The notes below the pieces were generated by a model. It made no database searches and had not been told where the DNA came from. It saw nothing but the letters and a program-made list of their open reading frames with translations. DNA of 15,297 nucleotides from Saprospiraceae bacterium (GTDB lineage Bacteria > Bacteroidota > Bacteroidia > Chitinophagales > Saprospiraceae), in contig JADKCC010000026.1 of the NCBI GenBank assembly GCA_016714785.1, forward strand, positions 1 to 15,297, written 5' to 3'. Of this stretch, positions 1 through 8,344 are shown piece by piece. Numbering within the stretch: the first letter of the stretch is position 1; the number at the start of each line of letters is the position of its first letter. Both the position numbers and the translations under genes were made by a program.

Positions 1-2440
1 GCGTCTTGGTTGGTTGTATGATTTTACAGAAAAAGCGCCGAATGCTTTGATTCTTCTGAGTGCTGATTTAGCATCTTCAAGACTATTGATTTCAGCTTTG
101 AAGTCACCGTTGCACCATATAGAGATGTTTCATCTGGAGAAGATTCTTGGACCTGGGTGGTTTACCAACTTTGACCATTTCCTGATTATTGCACCTGTAA
201 TCTCACTTTGACAGATGGATCGAGGTGGTTGTAACACCATAAGCTAGGTTTGCGAAAATATTCCCCAGTGTTTTTGTGGACTGATGCCATCCCTGAATGC
301 ACCAAGATGCGCATGTACATCTATCAATCCTGGCATGATGGTTTTCCTTTGACATCTATGATTTTGGTATTATTATCAGTTTTAGGCCAGGGCAGGACCC
401 ACTTATTTGATGATGTTTTCTTCTACTAGGACGATACCATTTTTTAATGACTTTATCATTCTCCATGGTGATGATATTGGCATTTTTGAGGGCAATTTTC
501 CCTTTTGGTTTTGTCTGTTTTGATGGTCAAACTAATTTTGTTCTACTGTATCTATCGGTGGAATAGAGTCCAGCGCACCTTCTAGAATAGAGATCTTCTA
601 TTAAGACTTTCTGTAAAATATTCGTTCCTAAGGGTCCAACCGTAAACTTTTGCTATCTGCCGACCAATGCAGATTGATACCTGCATCTCGTGCCACTTAG
701 GCATAGGGACAGCTTTGGTTTTGGCAGAAAGTCCGATAGGGTTGACCAGTTTTTGGCATTGGAGCGATATATACTTTCTATAATTCTGTAAAGCTACCCA
801 TTTGTTATCAGGACTTGGGACAAAATTGGTAGTGTAGCTCGTATTGAAGACAACTTCTGTTTTTTGGTTTTGAAACTATATTTTTGAAAGCTTTGGCGAT
901 AGAACCGAATAAAAATCACCTGTGAGGTAAAATAGATTTCAGATCCATCAGCTGAGAACATTGGTTTCTCCTTCTTGTGTGATTAATTCCGCATTTTTCG
1001 CCATTGATATTAGCAGTGTATATTCCATTGGTAATGTATTGATATCCTTGATGACCATTGCCACCTTCTTTTGCGATAAACGATTTGCTTGCCGTCAGGA
1101 GAGAAAGATGGCGTACGATAGATGGCAGGATCTTTGGTGACGACCGTTGATTTTTTTGTAGTTAGATTATATATTTGTATTTTTCCTAGGTTTTCATCAT
1201 TCCATGTGACATAGACGATTTGATCACCTTTGGCATTAAATTGTGGTTCTGCTTCAAAGTCCGTTCCTGAAGTCAATCTTTCAGGAGTTTTGCCATTCTG
1301 AGAAATATACAAACTACCCAATGCACTGAATACTAGTTTGTTACCATCAGGAGAAGTGACGGCATTTCTAAGTACTTTCACATCAAATGCTTCTTCATAC
1401 GCTTTATTTTCAAACTGAACGGTTTCCATCAGTTTGTGTTTTGCGTTAACAGTAAATGGGATATCAGTTGCCTTTTTATCTGCAATATTGATCTTTACGA
1501 TTTTACCTTTTGCCCAGTTACAATTTCTTTATCATCAGGCATCCAATCAAAGCCTCTTATAAATTCCAAAAACTGTCCAGGCTTCTTGTTGGTCTTTGCT
1601 TAGTTGATCGTAAATAGCCCATTCTTTTCCTGTCGAAATTTCATGAATGTACAACACTGATTTTTCTCGGACACGTCATTACATAAGCAATTTTATCACC
1701 TTTATTTGATATTTGCGGACGGCAAGCACCACCAGGACCACCAGTAACTCTTTTTGTTTCGCCTGTTTCCATATTATAACTATTGATTACAAAAATCTCG
1801 CTGTTGGGATCTTTATTGTATTGAAAATATCCACCAGGATACACATCTTCACTGTAGTAAAGCATCTTCCCATCAGGAGAAATCGTTGGTTCATTAACAT
1901 CTTGCTGATCATTTTTTCTTTTGGTAAGTTGTATGCCTTCGCCACCTGAGATATGGGACATCCACATTTCGCCTGCGCCAAGCGAGCGACCTGAAGTAAA
2001 ATGTTTCCTAGCTATAATGTACTGTCCATCAGGCATCCACACAGCATTATTGAGCAATCTGAAACTTTCCTTTGTGATTTGTTTTACATTTCTTCCATCT
2101 GCATCCATGTGAAATATATTGTCTCCACCCGCAGAGTCGCTCGTAAACAATATTTTTTGCCATCAGGACTCCATCTTGGTTGTACTTCCCAAGCAAGACC
2201 TATACGAATAGCTGTTGCAGTGCCGCCTGATATCGGCATGGTATAAATATCTCCTAGCATATCGAAGGCGATCATACTTCCGTCAGGGCTGACATCGAGA
2301 TTCATCCAAGTACCTTCGTTGGTAGTAAAAGATACTTCTTTTGAATTGCCTGGAGGATTGTTCACATCCCATTTTGGTTTGTCTTGTGCAATAAGATGGA
2401 TAGAGAAAAATAGGGTAGCGATGGCAAAAATATGCTTCAT
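1..2440 (-). pseudogene. TolB-propeller / amidohydrolase family exported protein, partial and frame-broken
   Basis: The N-terminus at 2440 has a signal peptide (MKHIFAIATLFFSIHLIAQ) followed by repeated TolB/PD40-type blades with SPDG motifs (LDVSPDGSMIAFD, PTISPDGKML, PSFSPDGKQIVY). Past about position 1000 the product continues in shifting frames. At about 360-250 it reaches an amidohydrolase metal-site motif (LIDVHAHLGAFRDGISPQK, HxH), and at 130-1 a conserved stretch ending AFGAFSVKSYNQPRR. The gene runs off the left edge, so the rest of the hydrolase domain is missing. The family consists of exported proteins of about 1,000 residues that combine a propeller with a metal-dependent hydrolase; the substrate is unknown. 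At least eight frame breaks are visible. One, near 2145, is the loss of a single A from an A-run (GKK then ILFTSDSAGG resumes in another frame), which points to sequencing error rather than decay. If the breaks are real, the gene is dead. Confidence 0.85.
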
Positions 2441-2526
2441 AATGTTGGATTTTAATGAATTTGGTGTAAAAATATAAAAAATACAACAATCATTTTAAGG
2501 AATATAATATTAGGTTACTAAAAAGA

Positions 2527-2556
2527 TTTGTTTGTGCTTATAAATTAATAATTTTG
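2527..2556 (+). promoter_or_regulatory. Candidate Bacteroidota-type promoter for menG-porT
   Basis: TTTG at 2527-2530 and TAATTTTG at 2549-2556 match the known Bacteroidota -33 (TTTG) and -7 (TAnnTTTG) elements with an 18-base gap. Transcription would start near 2563, giving a leader of about 95 bases before the menG ATG. A second, poorer match (TATAATTTG, 2582-2590) lies nearer the gene. The start site is inferred from consensus only. Confidence 0.45.
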
Positions 2557-2623
2557 CACTTTATTTTAAGATTTGGTCTTGTATAATTTGTTTTTGCAAC
2601 AAAATACTGCCATTTTTATTTAT

Positions 2624-2642
2624 AACGAATTAAATATTCGTT
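2624..2642 (+). promoter_or_regulatory. Perfect 7-bp dyad upstream of menG, candidate operator
   Basis: AACGAAT-TAAAT-ATTCGTT is a perfect inverted repeat, ending 16 bases before the menG ATG at 2659. The 22-base stretch 2621-2642 matches 4627-4648, upstream of the MarR gene, at 19 of 22 positions. Size and symmetry suit a dimeric winged-helix regulator such as MarR. It also overlaps a possible upstream TTG start at 2641, which favours the ATG at 2659 as the true start. That a regulator binds here is inference. Confidence 0.5.
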
Positions 2643-2658
2643 GTCTAAAATATCCAAT

Positions 2659-3396
2659 ATGTCTTTAAAATCGCAGGTCACGCCATATTCAGAAATAGAT
2701 GTTTCTAAAAAAGGTCAAGTAACGAAGATGTTTGATAAGATTGCACCTTACTATGACAATCTCAATCGGGTACTTTCTTTAGGAATTGATGTGTTGTGGC
2801 GCAAAAAAGCGATTAATTTATTAAAAAAAGAATCACCTTCTTCTATATTGGATATTGCAACAGGTACTGCGGATTTAGCTATTGAAGCAGCCAAAGTCAT
2901 TCGGCCTAAACAGATCATAGGCCTAGATATATCAGCCAATATGCTAAAAATTGGTGATGAAAAAATATTGAAAAAAGGATTGAATGATGTCATTTCTTTA
3001 GAGCAGGGTGACAGTGAAAATTTACGTTTTGAAACCAATACTTTTGATGCAGTGATGGCAGCTTTTGGGGTACGTAATTTTGAAAATTTGGAGAAAGGGC
3101 TCGCAGAAATGTATCGTGTACTTAAGCCAGGAGGGACTATCATGGTGTTAGAATTTTCGAAACCAAGGCATTTTCCATTAAAACAGTTGTTTAATTTATA
3201 CTTTAAAAACATTTTGCCCGTTATAGGTAAGATAAGATCCAAAGATGAGAAGGCATACAAATATCTTTACGAATCGGTACAAGCCTTTCCTGATTACAAG
3301 GATTTTACTGATATATTGAAGCGTCTGGGTTTTACTCAGGCAGATTATAAAGTTTTAAGCGCTGGAATATGTTGCATTTACATTGCAAAAAAATAG
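2659..3396 (+). CDS. menG: Demethylmenaquinone methyltransferase (MenG/UbiE)
   Basis: SAM-dependent C-methyltransferase that converts demethylmenaquinone to menaquinone, the last step of the pathway. The 245-residue product has the family's length and signatures. Near the N-terminus is FDKIAPYYDNLNRVLSLGID with a following LWRKK. The SAM-binding motif I is ILDIATGTADLAIEAA (about residues 63-78), followed by the acidic GLD (88-90), FGVRNF (136-141), RVLKPGGT (153-160), and SVQAFPDY near the C-terminus. I chose the ATG at 2659 over an in-frame TTG at 2641 because the TTG lies inside a symmetrical operator-like element. The 3' end overlaps porT by 28 bases, so the two are co-transcribed and probably translationally coupled. 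With mqnC in the same window, menaquinone rather than ubiquinone is the expected product. Identification is firm. Confidence 0.95.
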   Translation: MSLKSQVTPYSEIDVSKKGQVTKMFDKIAPYYDNLNRVLSLGIDVLWRKKAINLLKKESPSSILDIATGTADLAIEAAKVIRPKQIIGLDISANMLKIGDEKILKKGLNDVISLEQGDSENLRFETNTFDAVMAAFGVRNFENLEKGLAEMYRVLKPGGTIMVLEFSKPRHFPLKQLFNLYFKNILPVIGKIRSKDEKAYKYLYESVQAFPDYKDFTDILKRLGFTQADYKVLSAGICCIYIAKK

Positions 3397-4079
3397 GTTT
3401 TAGTTTAATTGGTTTACTTTTTTCGATAGGATTGTTGGCACAATTCAGCGGAAGAGACAATCATAATTTTAGAGATTTTAATAGAAAGTCCTATTATTTT
3501 GGTATCAATGTCGGCTTTAATAGTTCGGGCTACAAACTCCATCAATCAGGATTTTTTATCAATAATGATAGTATCAAAGTGATTGAAGGCAAAAGTGAAG
3601 TCGGTGTAAACATGCACATGATAACCAATCTAAAATTGGGTGAGTATTTTGATTTTAGATTTTTACCGGGATTTTCTTTTGCTCAAAGAGGATTTGAATT
3701 TACATCTGTCAGCGATTCTAAAGTGGTAGAAAGGAAAATAGAATCTGTGTTTTTTGAGTTGCCTTTTCATATTAGATTTAAGTCTGAACCGTATAAGGAT
3801 AAAAGAATGTTTGTAGTGGCGGGACTTAAATATAGTTATGATGTACAGTCCAATTCAAAATCCCGAAAAACTTTGATTAAAATAGCGCCGCATGATTTTC
3901 AGTATGAAGTGGGTGTCGGTATGCAAATGTTTTATCCATACTTTATATTCTCCCCTGAGATTAAGTTTTCAAGAGGTCTTGGTAATATCTTGATATATGA
4001 CCGAGCACAAAATGAAGCTAGAGTTTTAGAAAATGTGGTATCTCAAATATTCACCATTTCATTTAATTTTGAAGGTTAG
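3369..4079 (+). CDS. porT: PorT family outer-membrane beta-barrel protein, type IX secretion
   Basis: The 236-residue exported protein starts with a signal peptide (about residues 8-24, FSLIGLLFSIGLLA, cleaved before Q/F). It continues as alternating amphipathic strands of a small OMP beta-barrel (PorT/SprT family). Recognisable stretches are YYFGINVGFNSSGYKLHQS, LKLGEYFDFRFLPGFSF, VERKIESVFFELPFH and FIFSPEIKFSRGLGNILIY, and it ends FNFEG. PorT is needed for the type IX secretion system that exports proteins with C-terminal sorting domains across the outer membrane in Bacteroidota. The ATG at 3369 lies inside the end of menG and is the only sensible start, as the next in-frame Met is past residue 80. 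As far as I recall, menG followed by porT is a recurrent pair in this phylum. The gene ends convergently with the MarR gene, with no clear terminator between. Confidence 0.88.
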   Translation: MLHLHCKKIGFSLIGLLFSIGLLAQFSGRDNHNFRDFNRKSYYFGINVGFNSSGYKLHQSGFFINNDSIKVIEGKSEVGVNMHMITNLKLGEYFDFRFLPGFSFAQRGFEFTSVSDSKVVERKIESVFFELPFHIRFKSEPYKDKRMFVVAGLKYSYDVQSNSKSRKTLIKIAPHDFQYEVGVGMQMFYPYFIFSPEIKFSRGLGNILIYDRAQNEARVLENVVSQIFTISFNFEG

Positions 4080-4120
4080 ATATACTGTAAGAATAAAGCT
4101 CAAGCGTTTTTTGTTTTTAA

Positions 4121-4570
4121 CTAACCTCTCATTTTGTCAAGTAAATCGCTAAGAAACTGATATTCTTCATCTGTGAGACACTTTAATTCTTGATCCTTTT
4201 TGTGTACTTCTAGTGATATAATTTCTACGGCTTTCAGTCCATTGATAGTAAGACTAATATTCATTCGGCGTTTATTTTCAGGGCAAACATTTCGATTTAC
4301 CCAACCTAAAACGACTAATTTGTCAATAAGTCTTGTTAAGTCTCTTCCTTTGTCCAACATTACTTCTTTGATATATCCTGGAGAAACTGGATCAGGATGT
4401 TTACCATTTAGGATGCGCAATATATTGAAATGTTGACCTTGGATATGGTGTTTATTAAATATAGCAAGATGTGTATCTCTAAAAAAATTGGAAGTGAAAA
4501 ACAAATTTATCATTGCTTTTTGATACTTATCTACAAACTTCGACTGTTTTATGACTTTATCTATTTCCAC
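4121..4570 (-). CDS. MarR family winged-helix transcriptional regulator
   Basis: A 149-residue protein with the MarR layout: N-terminal dimerisation helices (1-40), then a winged helix-turn-helix. The DNA-binding part runs about residues 45-112: QHFNILRILNGKHP, the recognition helix region around YIKEVMLDKGRDLTRLIDKL (66-85), and the wing VNRNVCPENKRRMNISLT (91-108). The C-terminal helix returns to the dimer interface (DEEYQFLSDLLDKMRG). The ligand and targets cannot be read from the protein. A dyad at 4630-4648, upstream of this gene, is nearly repeated upstream of menG, so autoregulation plus control of menG-porT is a reasonable hypothesis. A terminator hairpin (4587-4627) stands between that dyad and the start codon, so the gene either has a promoter very near its ATG or is expressed through the hairpin. 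Confidence 0.9.
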   Translation of the reverse strand: MEIDKVIKQSKFVDKYQKAMINLFFTSNFFRDTHLAIFNKHHIQGQHFNILRILNGKHPDPVSPGYIKEVMLDKGRDLTRLIDKLVVLGWVNRNVCPENKRRMNISLTINGLKAVEIISLEVHKKDQELKCLTDEEYQFLSDLLDKMRG

Positions 4571-4586
4571 AACTAATCACATTATC

Positions 4587-4627
4587 AAAAAAAATAAAGA
4601 CTCAGTAAAGGCTACAGAGTCTTTATT
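4587..4627 (-). terminator. Rho-independent terminator of the btuB-btuG transcript
   Basis: An 11-bp perfect stem, AATAAAGACTC (4593-4603) with GAGTCTTTATT (4617-4627), has a 13-base loop. On the minus strand it is followed by a run of six further T residues (4592-4587). It lies 38 bases past the btuG stop, as expected for the end of that transcript. It is also only 16 bases before the MarR start codon, so it separates, or attenuates, expression of the regulator. Confidence 0.8.
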
Positions 4628-4629
4628 AT

Positions 4630-4658
4630 AACGGATTAAATAAGCGTTTGTTGCAACA
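4630..4658 (-). promoter_or_regulatory. Candidate MarR operator: AACG-N11-CGTT dyad plus adjacent palindrome
   Basis: 4630-4648 reads AACGGATTAAATAAGCGTT on the plus strand, the same framework as the perfect dyad before menG (2624-2642). It is followed directly by the 10-bp palindrome TGTTGCAACA (4649-4658). A TTGCAACA also precedes the menG dyad (2594-2601), in the same order relative to the gene, though with a longer gap. The element sits between the btuG stop and the terminator, upstream of the MarR gene. The repetition and symmetry are directly visible; that the MarR protein binds it is inference. Confidence 0.45.
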
Positions 4659-4665
4659 GATATTG

Positions 4666-5697
4666 CTATTCATTGAAATAAAAAAATCCAGGTATAATTC
4701 CAGCTGAAAGTTCTAACCTTGAAGTTAAATCTTCCTTTATGATTATAACAATTCCTGGTTTTTGAAAATCTAAGGCATCACTCAGAAATAATTCGTTGGT
4801 ACTTTTATTAAATGCTATGGAGTAAAAATTTCCATCTGCAAAGCTTTTTTCTACACCTTCAATATTGCGTTGCATTGCTTTGCCATCTACAAGATAGTAC
4901 AATTTATCACCGTTTTTATTGATAGTTAAACCTTTAGCACCATTTGGGAGTGTGTAGTTTAGCACAGATTGTCCATTTTGGATTTTATGTAAGGAACCAG
5001 ATGTATTTAATGAAGGATTGGTCCAAACATTAAATCCACTGCATAAGACCCAAATATCTCCGTTTTTGTCTTCTACAATATCGTTTGGATTATCTCCTAC
5101 AGTGATTGTGTCAATAAATGTATTAGACTTTGTATCAAGTACTAATACAGATCTTGGGATTATGTCGAATGGATTCGAAGTAACCGTAATGTAAATTAAA
5201 TCATTTTTTGCTAAAACTCTTTCGGCAAGGCCTTTGATAGGGATTGTGGAAAGCACTTTCAAATTTACTGGGTCTATTTGAATGATGGCTCCATTTGTAA
5301 AATCTTTGGACCAAGAAGTTAAGTAAAGCTTATTGCCTGAAGTACAAAAATATCGGGGCAATGGAATGTTCGGAATGTCACTGACATTTTTAAAATCTTT
5401 GGTATTGACTATTTGTATTTTATCAGCATTATTGACAGCTATGAAGTATTTGTCATTCATTTTTATCATAGATTGTGTTATATTACCAAGTGAATTGCCA
5501 TTATTTTCTTTGCCAAAGATATCTTGAGTAACTTTTGTACCATCAAAATGACTAATCGTGCCTGTCCCTGATCCAAACGGACCTTCATTGACGATAAATG
5601 TGCCAGTTTCATACAGTGTAGTTTTGATATCTTCATCCTTGGTACAAGATATAATTGTAATTAAAAAACAGAAAAGCAAAGGAATAAACCGATTCAT
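4666..5697 (-). CDS. btuG: BtuG-like surface lipoprotein, DUF5074/YncE-type beta-propeller, corrinoid capture
   Basis: The 343-residue lipoprotein has signal peptide MNRFIPLLFCFLITIISC with Cys18 as the lipid-modified residue. The mature part is a beta-propeller of the YncE/DUF5074 type: it opens with GTFIVNEGPFGSGTGTISHF and continues with repeated units such as KIQIVNTKDFKNVSDIPNI, GAIIQIDPVNLKVLSTIPI and VLVLDTKSNTFIDTITVGDNP. In Bacteroides, BtuG proteins of this fold sit on the cell surface over BtuB, bind cobalamin very tightly and pass it to the transporter. Here the gene starts 20 bases after btuB in the same direction, downstream of a cobalamin riboswitch, and that context supports the assignment. 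A plain YVTN-propeller lipoprotein of other function cannot be excluded from the protein alone. It ends before a good terminator. Confidence 0.82.
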   Translation of the reverse strand: MNRFIPLLFCFLITIISCTKDEDIKTTLYETGTFIVNEGPFGSGTGTISHFDGTKVTQDIFGKENNGNSLGNITQSMIKMNDKYFIAVNNADKIQIVNTKDFKNVSDIPNIPLPRYFCTSGNKLYLTSWSKDFTNGAIIQIDPVNLKVLSTIPIKGLAERVLAKNDLIYITVTSNPFDIIPRSVLVLDTKSNTFIDTITVGDNPNDIVEDKNGDIWVLCSGFNVWTNPSLNTSGSLHKIQNGQSVLNYTLPNGAKGLTINKNGDKLYYLVDGKAMQRNIEGVEKSFADGNFYSIAFNKSTNELFLSDALDFQKPGIVIIIKEDLTSRLELSAGIIPGFFYFNE

Positions 5698-5717
5698 TAT
5701 TAATAATTTAGATGTAA

Positions 5718-7549
5718 TTAAAAAATATTATATGTTATTTTTATACTCCCACTAATACCAGGCATTGGAAAGAATCTCACATATTGATAACGAGTATTGA
5801 TGGCATTGTTTAGGCTGATCGAAATATTAAATTTGTCCAGAGCTTTTGCATAATTCAAATTGACTAAATGTATAACGTCCAAGGCTTGGGATTCGTCTGA
5901 TACATCAAATCTTTGTCCTGTAAAATGGTATTCTAACTGACATTGATGGCCTTTATAAGTGGTGGATAGATTTAAACCAGCTTTGTGTATAGGTATGTAT
6001 ATCAGTTGTTTTCCTATCAATGTTGGATCGAAATAATGTTCCAATGATGTTGTTTTATTAAAGGCATATAAAAAGGTAGGTTTCCAATGAATGGTTTTCC
6101 AAACAAAGGATGTTTCAGCTTTTATTTCCATACCACGACTAAATACTTTTTTCTGATTCGTTGGCTTCCAAATGCTAGAGGCCTGAGGCACCCATTGAAT
6201 CCAATCATCTACGATCTGACCATAAGATGCAAGATTAAGGTACCATTTATTCAATGAAACTTTGGTTTTCAACTCTGCTTGAATTGATTTTTCAGTTTTT
6301 AACAATGAATTACCACCTAATGGCCAATATAAGTCATTGAATCCAGGTAAATTGTAATTTTTAGAGAAAATCAAACCTATATTTTTATAAATACTTTGTA
6401 TGGTCAAAGATATGGGCATCCATTGTCTATCCACTACGTCTTGTCGCAAAGACATGTCAGAAATAATTTTATTTGTCCAGTTTAATTTTTTAGCCATACT
6501 CAGTTGAGTTGTAGATCTACTTTTGATTTAATATAAAAATTTGGTGATGCAACGTCACTCCTATGTGTCAAGGTCAGTAAATAAGATTTATTTTTGATTT
6601 CTGACCATTCTATTGAAGCTATAAATACATTTACTTTAGCTCTTGAATCTATGCCTGTTGTCTTAAAATTCAACTTTTCTTGGAGGTAACTCATAGATGA
6701 TTTTAACCTGTGTTTTTGGCCAAAAAGTTGATGAGAAATCTGAGTTCGTAAATTTTTATCTTCTTGACTTTGGTGAGTTAGTGCGGAAGTGACACTCACT
6801 GGAATAAGTCGATCTGAAGATTGCCACCATACATTAAAGCTCGTAATGGATGTTGGTTTATGGAAATAGTCAAGGTTGAATACTAAATTGATTTTATTAA
6901 AATCTGTAGCGTTTCTAGTTTCAGTTTTCTGATTGTAAACATAAGAAAATATATTTTGATCTTTTCCTATTTCCAATCCTACATTTGATGACCATTTATT
7001 GTGTTGTTGTCTACTTTTTAGCCCAATAGTATAATTTTGAAGGGTAGAAAGTTGACTGTATATTTTTAAACTACTCGGCTTGTAAATACTACCGTTTTGA
7101 ATACCCAGAGCGCCTGCAAAACCATTATTGCCCTGAAGAGTAGGACTTCCGACGGTATAAAAACTCACTTCATCCATTAATCCTATCGGAATCAAACCTA
7201 AGTCGTAACTGCCATTAACGATACTTTGTAGATTGACACCATGCCACAATACTGGTAAATGCCTATTGTCCAAACCTCGATGGAGAAATGTCATTAAACC
7301 TCCAGGTGTTCTGAGTTGAAGCTGTCCGCTTGTAATTTTTTGTAAAAAGTCTTGGGTTGTTATCGATAAAGTATCGTTGTTTTTGTAATCAGGATTTTGA
7401 AGTTGATAGATAAAAGGTTTAGTATCTGAGATCACAATAGAATCTATTGTTACTTGGCCATTAATTAAAGATGCACATAACAATATTTTAAAAAATGATA
7501 AAACTAACTTGAAGTGATTGTCCACAAAACTTATTTTTGCTCGGGACAA
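5718..7549 (-). pseudogene. btuB: BtuB-like TonB-dependent corrinoid receptor, split by one frameshift
   Basis: Two abutting reading frames (7549-6500 and 6497-5718) make one receptor of about 610 residues, the right size for BtuB. The first part has a signal peptide (FFKILLCASLINGQ) and a plug domain (TPGGLMTFLHRGLDNRHLPVLWHG, then LMDEVSFYTVGSPTLQGNNG). Barrel strands follow to VDLQLN-stop near 6500. The other frame is open upstream of its ATG (TTQLSMAKKLNWTNKII) and runs on through strands such as NIGLIFSKNYNLPGFNDLYW to a terminal Phe (ITYNIF), the usual end of an outer-membrane barrel. One base lost or gained near 6500-6520 explains the split. The start is also unusual: no ATG is available before the signal peptide, only TTG at 7549 or GTG at 7525, the latter giving the neater signal peptide. 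Cobalamin as ligand is supported by the riboswitch upstream and btuG downstream. Confidence 0.85.
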
Positions 7550-7625
7550 AAAAGGACTTCAAATGCTAGCTGAACACGTACAAACTATTTATAATGCTGT
7601 TTGCTTCCTCTAGAATTCAATGCCT

Positions 7626-7793
7626 GACTTTTCGCCCGAAAGTCAATACAAATATGATGATTCAGGCAGGTCTTCTGACTTGTTTCGGTGATTGAGCCTT
7701 CCCATCCTGAGACAGTGGCATTATTTCGATCACTATTGAATGAAACTTACAGCTACGGGGATAGTTCCGGACTTGCACCGGATTCCCTTTTAA
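7626..7793 (-). ncRNA. Cobalamin (AdoCbl-type) riboswitch controlling btuB-btuG
   Basis: Read on the minus strand, the conserved blocks appear in order. They are GGGAATCCGGTGCAAGTCCG (about 7787-7768), CCCCGTAGCTGTAA (7760-7747), GCCACTGTCTC (7719-7709), GGATGGGAAGGC (7707-7696) and the B12 box AGTCAGAAGACCTGCC (7680-7665). Beyond these is a hairpin, GACTTT-CGGGCGA-AAAGTC (7644-7626). Its loop bases CGGG can pair with CCCG in the small loop of CTA-TCCCCG-TAG (7764-7753), the L5-L13 kissing contact expected of this class. Binding of cobalamin is expected to lower expression of the downstream genes. An extra hairpin (7794-7817) stands just 5' of the aptamer. TGCCTGA (7668-7662) can also pair with TCAGGCA (7627-7621), overlapping the L13 stem, and may be the switching alternative (inference). 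Confidence 0.95.
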
Positions 7794-7830
7794 GGATTTT
7801 TCTATAGAAAAAAATCCACCAAAATCGATG

Positions 7831-7838
7831 CAAAGATG
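7831..7838 (-). promoter_or_regulatory. Weak candidate -7 element for the riboswitch-btuB transcript
   Basis: CATCTTTG on the minus strand differs by one base from TAnnTTTG. It would start transcription near 7824, just before the hairpin and aptamer. No good TTTG is seen at the proper distance upstream, so support comes mostly from position. Confidence 0.3.
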
Positions 7839-7839
7839 T

Positions 7840-8344
7840 GAGATATATTTGGAATACTATAATTTTAAATAAAATATGATTTGTGGCAACTTAAAATAAT
7901 TTCTTTAAATAAGTGATATTAAAAAATATTTCTATGCCATTTTTTTCGGATTCGATCAAAAAGTGTTTGCATTAACGCAGTTAATTCAAATTTACCCAAT
8001 TTGCGCACGCCAATTTTTTTTGTTCATTAGGATGATAAGAAGATATTACAAAAGTCCTTTAGTTATTCCAGTCATTTAAATATATTTTCAAAACTTCTTA
8101 CAGAATATAATTCATTTGAGTAATAGTATAGAATTACGTATAAATATTTTAATATCAGTGTGTTATGAATATGAAAGTGCGTTTGAGCATAACATTTTGT
8201 ATGAAAAGAGTCCTATCCGATATATTTAAATGGGATATTTTTGTATCATAATTAAAAATATTTACTCGACAAGTAATGAAAATATAGAATCACTAAGGAT
8301 GACTCTTCATCTATAGTAAGAATAATGTGGCTTTAATGATTTTG
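7840..8344. other. Gene-poor gap with no recognisable protein; possible structured RNA
   Basis: About 500 AT-rich bases between the btuB leader and the 8486 operon. No convincing coding region was found on either strand. The longest small frame I checked (8165-8251, 28 codons, MNMKVRLSITFC...) has no family resemblance. There is visible pairing potential: TGTTATG (8161-8167) with CATAACA (8188-8194), and AAGAGTC (from about 8206) with GACTCTT (from about 8301), before a strong terminator at 8345-8377. A separate 15-bp dyad, ATTAAC-GCA-GTTAAT, lies at 7971-7985. I see no clear promoter, so a small RNA is only a possibility. Confidence 0.35.

Noticed and set aside
14..211. Plus-strand open frame of 65 codons
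   Set aside because: It is antisense to the amidohydrolase segment GDFKAEINSLEDAKSALRR, has no family resemblance and no start context.
1713..2246. Several plus-strand open frames opposite the TolB propeller
   Set aside because: The minus strand codes for clear SPDG-type propeller blades here; the plus frames are shadows with unusual composition.
2751..3260. 169-codon minus-strand frame inside menG
   Set aside because: It lies entirely antisense to the well-conserved methyltransferase and has no recognisable features.
4080..4120. Possible terminator between porT and the MarR gene
   Set aside because: A T-rich run is present but the stem before it (GCT-CA-AGC) is only three pairs.
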